From positions 1 through 64,000 of the forward strand of contig JAGAFU010000001.1 of assembly GCA_017627955.1 (NCBI GenBank): a stretch of 64,000 nt of DNA. The letters run 5' to 3'. This document shows positions 42,880 through 51,381 of this stretch, piece after piece. The position numbers were made by a program, and so were the translations under genes. Each line of letters begins with the position of its first letter. Within the stretch, counting starts at the first letter, position 1. A model generated the notes under the pieces. The model saw only the letters and a list, made by a program, of their open reading frames with translations. It was not told where the DNA came from and searched no databases. Origin of the DNA: Bacteroidales bacterium. Lineage in GTDB: Bacteria; Bacteroidota; Bacteroidia; Bacteroidales; UBA932.

Positions 42880-45677
42880 TGGGTATGAGAAGAATAGTCT
42901 TGCGCCTCTTTTTGGCCTCTTTGATCATCCAGGCATGTGACAGTAAGGACTATAGGGTCAAAGGAAATGTGGTAGAGGTCAACCGGGGACAATCTGTTGT
43001 CCGTCTGCAGGTGATTTCTCCTGAGATCATCAGGGTCTCGGCCGTACCCTCCGGAACAAAGTTCTCCGACAGGAAGAGCCTTGTGGTTTTACCTGGCGAG
43101 GGCGAGACTTCCTTCGATGTCTGTTCTAAAGGCGACAGCGTGTTTGTCACAACAGGTGAGCTTTCGGCCTTTGTCGCTCCTGGCGGCACAGTCGGTTTCC
43201 TTGACTCGGAAGGCCGAATTCTGGCAGGGAACGGCAATATGTCTTTCTCACCCGCCGAAGTCGAGGGAAAGAAAGGCTATTCAGTCCTGACTCGGTTCCC
43301 CTCAGATCCAGGCGAGTCTTTTTATGGCCTTGGACAACACCAGGCGGGGGAATTTGACCACAAAGGAAGAAGCGAGGAACTCTACCAGTACAACACCAAG
43401 GTTAGCGTGCCTTTCGTGGTCTCTACCAAGGGATATGGTGTACTGTTCGACGCTTACTCGCTGTCCCGTTGGGGCAATCCGGAGCCTTACAGGCAGCTTG
43501 GCGGAATGTTCAAGCTATATGACAAAGATGGTGTCGAGGGAGCACTGACCGGCACCTACAAAACCAAGGATGGGAAGACACTTGTAAGGCGTGAGGACTC
43601 GCTCTATTTTGAGAACGAGTTCGCTATAAAGAACTTGCCACAGGTGCCCCTCAGCGGCTCCAAAGTGCTTTACGAAGGGTATATTCAGGCCCCTGAGACC
43701 GCTGACTATCATTTCATCCAGTATTACGCCGGATTCCAGGAGACCTTCATAGGAGAAAAAGAGGTCATGCCCCGTCTTTGGCGGCCCGCGTGGAATCCCA
43801 ACAGCAGGAAGTTCTCCGCGCGCCTTGAGAAGGGGGAGAAGACCCCGATAAAGATAGTCTGGGATCCGGACGGAGACGTCTCCTATATGGGCCTTCGGGT
43901 AGCGGCCTTGCAGACTCCGCAGGAGGATAACTCGTTGACATTCTGGTCCGAGTTCGAGCCCGGAGTTGATTTCTATTTCATAGCCGGAGGAGACTACGAC
44001 GGAGTCATACGAGGTTACAGGGAATTGACAGGGAAAGCCCAGGTGATGCCCAAATGGGCTTTGGGATTCTGGCAGAGCCGTGAACGATACTCCACCCAGG
44101 AAGATCTCGTCCAGACCCTCGCCGAGATGCGCCGCAGGCATATTCCCGTCGATAACATAGTCCAAGACTGGCAGTATTGGAAAGAAGACCAGTGGGGAAG
44201 CCATCAGTTTGATACTGAGCGGTATCCGGATCCGGAGAAGATGCTTGACGATGTCCACGGGATGAACGCCCGGTTCATGATCAGCGTCTGGCCGAAGTTC
44301 TACATCAATACCGACAACTACAAGGAGCTCAAAGCCGCCGGGTATGCCTACACCCATGCCGAAGAGGACAGCCTTAAAGACTGGCTCGGCCACAAGCAGA
44401 CCTTCTACGATGCCTATTCAGAGGGCGGACGGAAGATGTTCTGGAGGCAGATGGACGAGAACCTGTATTCAAAATACGGCAGGAAGATTGACGCCTGGTG
44501 GATGGACGCCAGCGAGCCGAACCTGAGGGACTGCCTCCCGATGGATTACTTCAAATGGCTCTTGACACCCAACGCTTTAGGCTCTTCGACCGAATATCTC
44601 AACGCCTATGCCCTCGTCAATGCGGACGCGATCTACAACGGCCAGCGGAGCGTGGATCCCGACAAGAGGGTCTTCTTGCTGACACGTAACGGTTTCGCCG
44701 GGCTTCAGAGATATTCCACAGCCACTTGGAGCGGCGACATCGGCACCTCCTGGGACGACATGAGGATGCAGATGCCCGCCGGGCTCAATTATTCTATGAG
44801 CGGCATCCCGTTCTGGGGAATGGATATCGGCGGCTTCTCAGTGATGGGCAAGTTCTACGATGAGGCCAACGCCGACGAGTGGCGGGAACTCCAGACCCGT
44901 TGGCACCAGTTCGGAACCTTCGTGCCGCTTTTCCGGGCCCATGGCCAATGGCCCCGCAGGGAACTCTGGAATATCGCCCTCGAAGGCTCCCCAGCCTATG
45001 AGAGCATCCTTTGGTACATGAGGCTGCGTTACAGGCTGATGCCTTATCTGTATTCACTCACCGGAGCCATCCATTTCGAGGATTACACCTTGATGCGGGG
45101 ACTCCCGATGGACTTCCCGGACGATCCCGCCGTGCGTGACATGTCCGACCAATGGATGTTCGGTCCCGCTTTCATGCCTTGCCCCGTGTCTGAATATAAA
45201 GCCAGAAGTCGTGAGGTTTATTTCCCCCAGGGCGGATGGTATGATTTCTATTCCGGAAGCTATATTCCTGGAAACCAACGGTTGACGGTTCCCGCTCCCT
45301 ACGAGCGGATCCCGCTTTATGTACGTGCCGGATCGATTGTTCCCTTCGGCCCTGAGATGGAGTGGTCGGACGAGAAACCCGCCTCTGATATCCGTCTGTA
45401 TGTCTATGCCGGAGCTGACGCGACCTTCACCCTCTACGAGGATGACGGCCTCACCTACGGCTACGAGAAAGGCGCTTTCGCCACGATCCCGATCATCTGG
45501 GATGAGTCTTCAAGAACCTTGACACTCGGCCCTCGGAGCGGATCATTCCCCGGGATGCTTTCTTCCCGCCGCTTCACGGTTGTCGTTGTCGATCCGTCAA
45601 ACCCCCATCCCTATGATCCTGAAGCGTCCGGTAAGACGATTGATTATGATGGGACCGAGGTGACTTTAAATCTTTGA
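42879..45677 (+). CDS. GH31 alpha-xylosidase-like enzyme with PA14 insert
   Basis: A 932-aa lipoprotein-type enzyme (signal ends IIQAC) closely resembling Bacteroides/Cellvibrio xyloglucan alpha-xylosidases. The N-terminal beta-sandwich (about 20-240) is interrupted by a PA14 domain (about 265-355, YEGYIQAPETADYHFIQYYAGFQE to WDPDGDVSYMGLRVA). The barrel contains VDNIVQDWQYWKEDQWGSHQFD (about 424-445), the nucleophile Asp in WWMDASEPN (near 545) and the acid/base Asp in TATWSGDIGTSW (near 614). In those enzymes the PA14 helps hold long xyloglucan oligosaccharides. ATG 42879 overlaps the GH130 stop (TGATG); ATG 42885 is an alternative. If correct, it points to xyloglucan as a target beside mannan. 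Confidence 0.88.
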   Translation: MGMRRIVLRLFLASLIIQACDSKDYRVKGNVVEVNRGQSVVRLQVISPEIIRVSAVPSGTKFSDRKSLVVLPGEGETSFDVCSKGDSVFVTTGELSAFVAPGGTVGFLDSEGRILAGNGNMSFSPAEVEGKKGYSVLTRFPSDPGESFYGLGQHQAGEFDHKGRSEELYQYNTKVSVPFVVSTKGYGVLFDAYSLSRWGNPEPYRQLGGMFKLYDKDGVEGALTGTYKTKDGKTLVRREDSLYFENEFAIKNLPQVPLSGSKVLYEGYIQAPETADYHFIQYYAGFQETFIGEKEVMPRLWRPAWNPNSRKFSARLEKGEKTPIKIVWDPDGDVSYMGLRVAALQTPQEDNSLTFWSEFEPGVDFYFIAGGDYDGVIRGYRELTGKAQVMPKWALGFWQSRERYSTQEDLVQTLAEMRRRHIPVDNIVQDWQYWKEDQWGSHQFDTERYPDPEKMLDDVHGMNARFMISVWPKFYINTDNYKELKAAGYAYTHAEEDSLKDWLGHKQTFYDAYSEGGRKMFWRQMDENLYSKYGRKIDAWWMDASEPNLRDCLPMDYFKWLLTPNALGSSTEYLNAYALVNADAIYNGQRSVDPDKRVFLLTRNGFAGLQRYSTATWSGDIGTSWDDMRMQMPAGLNYSMSGIPFWGMDIGGFSVMGKFYDEANADEWRELQTRWHQFGTFVPLFRAHGQWPRRELWNIALEGSPAYESILWYMRLRYRLMPYLYSLTGAIHFEDYTLMRGLPMDFPDDPAVRDMSDQWMFGPAFMPCPVSEYKARSREVYFPQGGWYDFYSGSYIPGNQRLTVPAPYERIPLYVRAGSIVPFGPEMEWSDEKPASDIRLYVYAGADATFTLYEDDGLTYGYEKGAFATIPIIWDESSRTLTLGPRSGSFPGMLSSRRFTVVVVDPSNPHPYDPEASGKTIDYDGTEVTLNL

Positions 45678-45679
45678 GT

Positions 45680-47791
45680 ATGAGAAGATCGCTCATCCTT
45701 GTCCTCTGCCTTTCCTTGTCGTTATGTCTTAGCGCGCAGGAAGTCCTTTTTGACGACGGCTGGAAGTTCGCTTTCGGCGACGCCTCGTCCCCGGCGAAAG
45801 ACTTCGGCCGGGGTACGGAGTACTTCAACTATTTCACAAAAGCAGCCTCGATCCATAACGAAGGCCCGTATTCGCCCAAGTTCGACGATTCCGCCTGGAA
45901 GGAAGTGAACCTTCCTCACGATTGGGTGGTGGACCTGCCCTTCGATCCGAAAGCCAGCCATAGCCACGGCTACAAGACCGTCGGCTGGGCATATCCCCAG
46001 ACTAGCGTGGGTTGGTACAGGAAGACTTTCTCCATCCCTTCGGAGGCGAAAGGAAAGCCCGTCTCAATCCGCTTTGACGGGATATTCAGGGACTCCGACA
46101 TCTGGGTCAACGGATTCTGGCTTGGGGGAGAGGAAAGCGGCTATACATCAGCCACTTACGACATCGATCCTTATCTTGAATACGGTGGGGAGAATATCAT
46201 TGCCGTCCGCGCGGACGCCACCTTCGAGGAAGGATGGTTCTACGAGGGTGCCGGAATATACCGCCATGTCTGGCTGACTATCGGCGAGCCTTCAGGGAAG
46301 CCTGCATTGAGACTACCGAAGATTGAGACCGATCCTGACAGAGGGATCCTGATTGACGGCGTTCCCGTAAAGCTCCGTGGCTGCAACCTCCACCAGGACC
46401 ATGCCGGAGTCGGGGCGGCGATTCCTGACGCCCTTTATGAATATCGTGTCCGGGAACTCAAGAAATACGGGTTCAACGCTATACGTACCTCCCATAATCC
46501 CGCCTCTCCGGCCTTGTTGGACATCTGCGATTCCCTCGGGATGTATGTCATTGAGGAAACGAGGCTGATGGGGGTGAATGAGGCCCAGCTTGAACCGCTC
46601 CGGAAGATGATCGAGAGGGACAAGCATCATCCCTGCATAATCATGTGGGGCATCGGCAATGAGGAATGGGGCATCGAGTGGAAGAGCAAGGGTGAGGACA
46701 TCGCCAGGGTTATGACGGAGTTCTGCCATAAGATAGATCCTACCAGGCCTGTTGTCGTAGCGACCAGCAGCGGCCCGGAGGTCATAAAGGGTACTGACGT
46801 GGCCGGCTACAACTATATTATCCAAAATCCTATTGACGAGCACAGGGCGAATTTCCCTTCAAGGGTGGCTGTCGGCACAGAGGAAACATCCGGCTGCGGC
46901 ACCAGGGGAGTATATTTCGATGACATTGAAAACGGACGCATGGCGGCCATCAACCGCGCTCCGCAAGGCCCTGACAGCCTGTACAACTGCATAGAGCGTG
47001 GCTTGAAGTTCTATGGCGAGCGTCCTTGGCTCGCGGGGCTTTTCTATTGGACTGGCTTTGACTACCGCGGAGAGCCTAATCCGCTCTCATACCCGGCGAC
47101 CGGCTCCGAGTTCGGAATCCTTGACTATTGCGGCTTTCCCAAGGACGAGGCCTTTTACCTGAAATCCTGGTGGACAGATGAGCCGGTTCTTCACATTCTC
47201 CCTCATTGGAATCTCGAAGGGCATGAGGGTGAGGAGGTTCCGGTCTGGGTCTACAGCAACTGCGACGAAGTTTCCCTGACGGTCAACGGGAAGAACCTTG
47301 GCAGAAAGAAGATGCCTCACCTGGGGCATCTTGATTGGAAAGCCATCTACAAGCCCGGTGTCGTCAAGGCCGTGGGTTACAAGAACGGGAAAAAGGTCGC
47401 AGAGGAAGTCGTGCGGACAGCGGGCGCACCTTCCAGTCTTAAGATAAACGCCGACAGGACAACGGTTTCCGCTGACGGCAGAGACCTTTCTGTAGTCAAT
47501 GTTTCTGTCCTGGACCAGCGAGGAACCTTCGTCCCTACGGCCCGCGTGCCGGTCACCATCACGGTCAGTGGCCCTGTCAGGATCCTCGGCGCGGGGAACG
47601 GTGACCCGGCGTTCCGTTCCAAAGAACGCCCTGAAGATCCTTCAGCCCGTTCTTTCACGATTGACACCTTCAATGGTTTGGCTCAGTTTATGGTGCAAAG
47701 TGCCGGCGGTGCCGGAGAGGCCGCTGTGAGAGTCTCTTCAGCTGCCGGAATCTCTCCTGCGGAGGTCTCTATTACCCTTGTGAATAAGTAA
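45680..47791 (+). CDS. GH2 beta-galactosidase-like enzyme lacking the central immunoglobulin-like domain
   Basis: Secreted (signal ending CLSAQ) and 703 aa. The N-terminal jelly roll (about 25-195) ends VWLTIGEPSGKPALRLPK. The barrel begins immediately with DPDRGILIDGVPVKLRGCNLHQDH. In other GH2 enzymes about 110-120 residues of immunoglobulin-like domain lie between these points, so domain 2 appears precisely deleted in frame. Catalytic residues look intact: acid/base Glu in WGIGNEEWG (near 330) and nucleophile in VGTEETSG (near 397). Two C-terminal beta domains follow (DUF4982 and a GH2 C-terminal type). Activity may be beta-galactosidase on xyloglucan or galactomannan side chains. ATG 45680 is chosen over TTG 45674. 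Confidence 0.85.
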   Translation: MRRSLILVLCLSLSLCLSAQEVLFDDGWKFAFGDASSPAKDFGRGTEYFNYFTKAASIHNEGPYSPKFDDSAWKEVNLPHDWVVDLPFDPKASHSHGYKTVGWAYPQTSVGWYRKTFSIPSEAKGKPVSIRFDGIFRDSDIWVNGFWLGGEESGYTSATYDIDPYLEYGGENIIAVRADATFEEGWFYEGAGIYRHVWLTIGEPSGKPALRLPKIETDPDRGILIDGVPVKLRGCNLHQDHAGVGAAIPDALYEYRVRELKKYGFNAIRTSHNPASPALLDICDSLGMYVIEETRLMGVNEAQLEPLRKMIERDKHHPCIIMWGIGNEEWGIEWKSKGEDIARVMTEFCHKIDPTRPVVVATSSGPEVIKGTDVAGYNYIIQNPIDEHRANFPSRVAVGTEETSGCGTRGVYFDDIENGRMAAINRAPQGPDSLYNCIERGLKFYGERPWLAGLFYWTGFDYRGEPNPLSYPATGSEFGILDYCGFPKDEAFYLKSWWTDEPVLHILPHWNLEGHEGEEVPVWVYSNCDEVSLTVNGKNLGRKKMPHLGHLDWKAIYKPGVVKAVGYKNGKKVAEEVVRTAGAPSSLKINADRTTVSADGRDLSVVNVSVLDQRGTFVPTARVPVTITVSGPVRILGAGNGDPAFRSKERPEDPSARSFTIDTFNGLAQFMVQSAGGAGEAAVRVSSAAGISPAEVSITLVNK

Positions 47792-47804
47792 TAATAGTTT
47801 TGAT

Positions 47805-50147
47805 ATGAATAACTTGAAAAAAACATTAACGGTTGTTGCGATGGCAAGTGCGGTTTTATCATCATGCTCCAAAGGCGGGAAGGTCAATCCCGCCATTCCC
47901 TCTGACCAGCAAGTCGAGGCGAAGGTTGAGTCGGTTCTCAAGAAGATGTCTCTCAAGGAGAAGGCCGGCCAGATGGTGCAGCTTTCCATCGACACCATCA
48001 CGAATGACACTATCCCTGAGATAGATCCGGCCAAGCTGGAGAAGATCATAGGGGAGTACAAGGTTGGATCGATCCTGAACCTCCTCAAAGACGTGTCGCT
48101 TTCCAGGGAGGGTACCGCCGCCTTTGTAAAGCAGATCCAGGACAAGTCAATGGAACTGATCGGAATCCCTTGCATCTATGGCCTGGACATGATCCACGGG
48201 GCTTCTTATCTCACTGACGGATCCCTTTACCCGCAGGAAATCAACCTGGGAGCCACTTTCAACAGGGAATATCCCAGAATGATGGGCGAGGCTCTCGCTT
48301 ATGAGACCAGGGCCGCTCAGGTGGCATGGGTATTCTCTCCTGTCATGGATCTCGGTCGTGATCCCCGCTGGCCAAGGCATTGGGAGAGTTGGGGGGAGGA
48401 TCCCTATCTCCAGGCTGAGATGGCCCGTACCGAGACAAAGGCGATCCAGGGAGACGATCCCAACCATATCGACCTTGAGCACGCGGCTGTCAGCATCAAG
48501 CACTTCCTAGGCTATGGGGTGCCCCACACCGGCAAAGACCGCACTCCGGCTTATATTGCCCTTAATGATTTGAGGGAGAAATATTTCCGCCCGTTCAAGG
48601 AGTGCTTCCAGGCAGGCGCCCTGACCACTATGATCAATTCCGCCTCCATCAATGGCATCCCGACCCACGCCAACAAGGGACTGCTGACCGGTTGGGTCAA
48701 GGAGGAACTCAATTGGGACGGCCTGATCGTGACTGACTGGGCTGACGTGAACAATCTTTACACCAGGGACCATGTCGCCGCGGACAAACGCGAGGCTGTG
48801 GCCATGGGAATAAACGCCGGTATTGATATGATCATGGAACCTTATGATCCTGAGTGCGTTAATATAATCGTTGATCTTGCCGAGTCCGGTGAGATCCCGA
48901 TGTCGAGGATCGACGACGCTGTCCGCAGGATCCTGAGGCTCAAGGTCCGTCTCGGCCTCTTCGACAATCCTTCATGGGAGCACGAGTATAAGGACTTCGG
49001 CAGCGAGCGTTTCGCCAAGGAGTCTTATGCCGCCGCCCTTGAGTCGGAGGTCCTGCTGAAGAACGAGGATGGTATACTTCCCCTTAAGGGAACGGAGCGT
49101 ATCCTTGTGACCGGCCCCAACGCCAACTCGATGAGGACTCTCAACGGAGGCTGGAGCTACACTTGGCAGGGCGATGCCGACACATTCGCCTCTGACCACA
49201 ACACCATCCTTGAGGCTATCCGGAACCGTTTCCCGAATGTCAAGTATGTCCCCGCCATCGAATATGACCAGGAATGGGGAGAGTGGCAGAAGGAATATGT
49301 GACAGGAATAAACGAGGCTGTCGCCGCGGCCAGGTCATGCGATGTGGTGATCGCCTGTGTCGGCGAGAACACCTATTGCGAGACCCCCGGCAATATGGAC
49401 GACCTCAACCTGTCCTCCAACCAGAAAGACCTCGTGAAGGCTCTCGCGGCCACCGGAAAGCCGATTATCCTCGTCTTGAATGAGGGACGTCCGAGGATCA
49501 TAGGCGACATCGAGCCTCTGGTGAAAGCCGTTGTGGATGTGATGCTTCCATCCAATTACGGAGGAGACGCCCTTGCGGCCCTCCTTTCAGGAGACGAGAA
49601 CTTCTCCGGAAAGCTTCCGTTCACATATTCAAAGCACATCAATTCCCTGCACACCTACGACTACAAGGTCTCCGAGCATAATGAGACGATGGCCGGCTCC
49701 TACAATTATGACGCTATCATGGATGTCCAGTGGCCCTTCGGCCATGGCCTGAGCTACACCACCTTCGGCTATTCCGACCTCCAGGTCGCCATACCCGGCG
49801 CGACCGGGGATCCCATCCCCTTCACCGCCGACGACATCCTCAAAGTCTCCGTCAAAGTCACCAACACCGGCTCCCGCGCCGGCAAGGAGGCCGTCCTACT
49901 CTACAGCTCCGACCTCGTCGCCTCCCTCATCCCTGACGTGAAGAGGCTCAGGGGCTTCGAGAAGATATCCCTCGAGCCAGGAGAATCGAAAGTCGTTGAA
50001 TTCGAGCTGCCTGCGAAAGAACTCGCTTTCGTCGGAGCGGATGGCAAATGGCGTCTTGAGAAAGGCGATTTCCGCCTCTCCTGCGGAGGCCAGGCCGTCA
50101 TGGTCAAATGCCTTGAGACTAAAGTGTGGGACACGCCTAACATCTAG
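47805..50147 (+). CDS. GH3 beta-glucosidase lipoprotein
   Basis: Exo-acting enzyme removing terminal beta-glucose (or xylose) from oligosaccharides in the periplasm, 780 aa. Lipobox VLSSC (about 21). The barrel domain (about 40-380) has LKEKAGQMVQL, FSPVMDLGRDPRWPRHWESWGEDP and the substrate loop KHFLGYG. The nucleophile Asp is in GLIVTDWADVNN (near 308). The alpha/beta sandwich (about 400-600) includes LLKNEDGILPL and the Glu-containing loop VGENTYCETPG, and a fibronectin type III-like domain (about 690-770) closes the protein. The layout equals the XyGUL-type GH3 enzymes. It follows the GH2 gene after 13 bp and precedes the epimerase by 3 bp. Confidence 0.94.
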   Translation: MNNLKKTLTVVAMASAVLSSCSKGGKVNPAIPSDQQVEAKVESVLKKMSLKEKAGQMVQLSIDTITNDTIPEIDPAKLEKIIGEYKVGSILNLLKDVSLSREGTAAFVKQIQDKSMELIGIPCIYGLDMIHGASYLTDGSLYPQEINLGATFNREYPRMMGEALAYETRAAQVAWVFSPVMDLGRDPRWPRHWESWGEDPYLQAEMARTETKAIQGDDPNHIDLEHAAVSIKHFLGYGVPHTGKDRTPAYIALNDLREKYFRPFKECFQAGALTTMINSASINGIPTHANKGLLTGWVKEELNWDGLIVTDWADVNNLYTRDHVAADKREAVAMGINAGIDMIMEPYDPECVNIIVDLAESGEIPMSRIDDAVRRILRLKVRLGLFDNPSWEHEYKDFGSERFAKESYAAALESEVLLKNEDGILPLKGTERILVTGPNANSMRTLNGGWSYTWQGDADTFASDHNTILEAIRNRFPNVKYVPAIEYDQEWGEWQKEYVTGINEAVAAARSCDVVIACVGENTYCETPGNMDDLNLSSNQKDLVKALAATGKPIILVLNEGRPRIIGDIEPLVKAVVDVMLPSNYGGDALAALLSGDENFSGKLPFTYSKHINSLHTYDYKVSEHNETMAGSYNYDAIMDVQWPFGHGLSYTTFGYSDLQVAIPGATGDPIPFTADDILKVSVKVTNTGSRAGKEAVLLYSSDLVASLIPDVKRLRGFEKISLEPGESKVVEFELPAKELAFVGADGKWRLEKGDFRLSCGGQAVMVKCLETKVWDTPNI

Positions 50148-50150
50148 GCC

Positions 50151-51362
50151 ATGGATATTAATCTGTTCAGGAATGAGATTCTGTCAGAGCTGGAAGGGGA
50201 CATCCTGCCCTTCTGGCTCTCTTTGAGGGATCCCTCGGGAGGTTTCTACGGAGAGGTGACTTCAAACGGTGATGTTTTGGAGGAAGCTCCCAGGGGAGAG
50301 ATACTTAACGCCAGGATCATCTGGTCTTTCGCTGCAGCTTACGGCTCCTTGGGCCGGAAGGAATATCTTGACGCCGCCCTTCATTGCCGCGACTGGTTTG
50401 TCTCACATCTTGTTGACCAAGAGAATGGGGGAGTCTATTGGAGCGCTTCTTCCGACGGATCACCTCTGGACACCAAAAAACAGCTCTACTCCCAGGCCTT
50501 CGCGATCTACGCCTTCAGCGAGCTGTTCAAAGTGACCTCGGACAAGACCGACCTGGAAGTTGCCACAAAACTCTTCAACATCGTCGAGCGGAAGTTCCGG
50601 GATTTCGCGAACGGGGGATATACAGAGGCCCTGTCACAGGATTTTTCTCCTCTGGATGACATGTCTCTCTCCGCCCATGACATCAACGCCGACAAGACGA
50701 TGAACTCCCATCTGCACCTGATGGAGGCGTACGCCAACCTCTATTCAGTCTGGCCTGACCCCTTCCTCAGGGAAGCTCTTATGGATCTTCTCAGGCTTAC
50801 CTGCCAGAAGATAATATCGCCATCCGGCCATCTTCACCTGTATTTCAAGAACGATTGGACCGTTATCCCCGGAGCTGTCTCCTACGGCCACGATATCGAG
50901 ACTTCATGGCTTCTTCTGGAATGCGCTGAGGCCTTGGGGAATCCGCAGGTGACTGAATATGTCAAGCCTTATTGCGTGGCTCTCGGCGCGGCTGGGAACG
51001 AGGGACTTCTTCCCGACGGATCGATGATGTACGAGATTCATCCGGACGGTTCCTCTGACCGTTCCCGTCAGTGGTGGGTCCAGGCCGAGACCGTCGTAGG
51101 CAATCTGTGGCTTTGGAAGTACCACTCTGACACAGAGGGACTTCCAAGGGCGCTCTCCTGCTGGAACTTCATCAAGACCCATTTGCTGGCCTCCACCTCC
51201 TGTCATCCTGAGCGAAGCGAAGGATCTCTTTCTGGCGAATGGTACTGGGGCACCCAGGAGGACGGAGTCACTCCGGATCTGGAATCTCCCAAAGCCGGAT
51301 TCTGGAAATGTCCCTACCACAACACCCGCATGTGCCTCGAAGCCTTGAAAATCTTCGCCTGA
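50151..51362 (+). CDS. AGE-family epimerase, probable mannobiose 2-epimerase
   Basis: Epimerises the reducing-end mannose of Man-beta-1,4-Man to glucose, feeding GH130_1. The (alpha/alpha)6 barrel has active-site His and Arg in EILNARIIWSFAAAY (about 45-59), TMNSHLHLMEAYANLY (about 182-197), SYGHDIETSWLLLE (about 244-257), WWVQAETVVGN (about 304-314) and KCPYHNTRMCLEAL at the end. No signal peptide, so cytoplasmic. At 403 aa it is slightly long because of an in-frame insert (about residues 347-359, SCHPERSEGS) made by a dispersed DNA repeat at 51201-51228. Position between GH3 and the symporter fits the pathway; cellobiose 2-epimerase activity is also possible. Confidence 0.9.
   Translation: MDINLFRNEILSELEGDILPFWLSLRDPSGGFYGEVTSNGDVLEEAPRGEILNARIIWSFAAAYGSLGRKEYLDAALHCRDWFVSHLVDQENGGVYWSASSDGSPLDTKKQLYSQAFAIYAFSELFKVTSDKTDLEVATKLFNIVERKFRDFANGGYTEALSQDFSPLDDMSLSAHDINADKTMNSHLHLMEAYANLYSVWPDPFLREALMDLLRLTCQKIISPSGHLHLYFKNDWTVIPGAVSYGHDIETSWLLLECAEALGNPQVTEYVKPYCVALGAAGNEGLLPDGSMMYEIHPDGSSDRSRQWWVQAETVVGNLWLWKYHSDTEGLPRALSCWNFIKTHLLASTSCHPERSEGSLSGEWYWGTQEDGVTPDLESPKAGFWKCPYHNTRMCLEALKIFA
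51201..51228 (+). repeat. REP-like dispersed repeat inserted in the epimerase gene
   Basis: The core CATCCTGAGCGAAGCGAAGG is a widely scattered intergenic repeat in many bacterial genomes, with a GAGCGAAGC-type dyad. Here it lies inside a coding region and is read through as SCHPERSEGS, a peptide known to me as a trace of such repeats. Confidence 0.75.
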
Positions 51363-51381
51363 TTTAGTACATTCGCGTATT

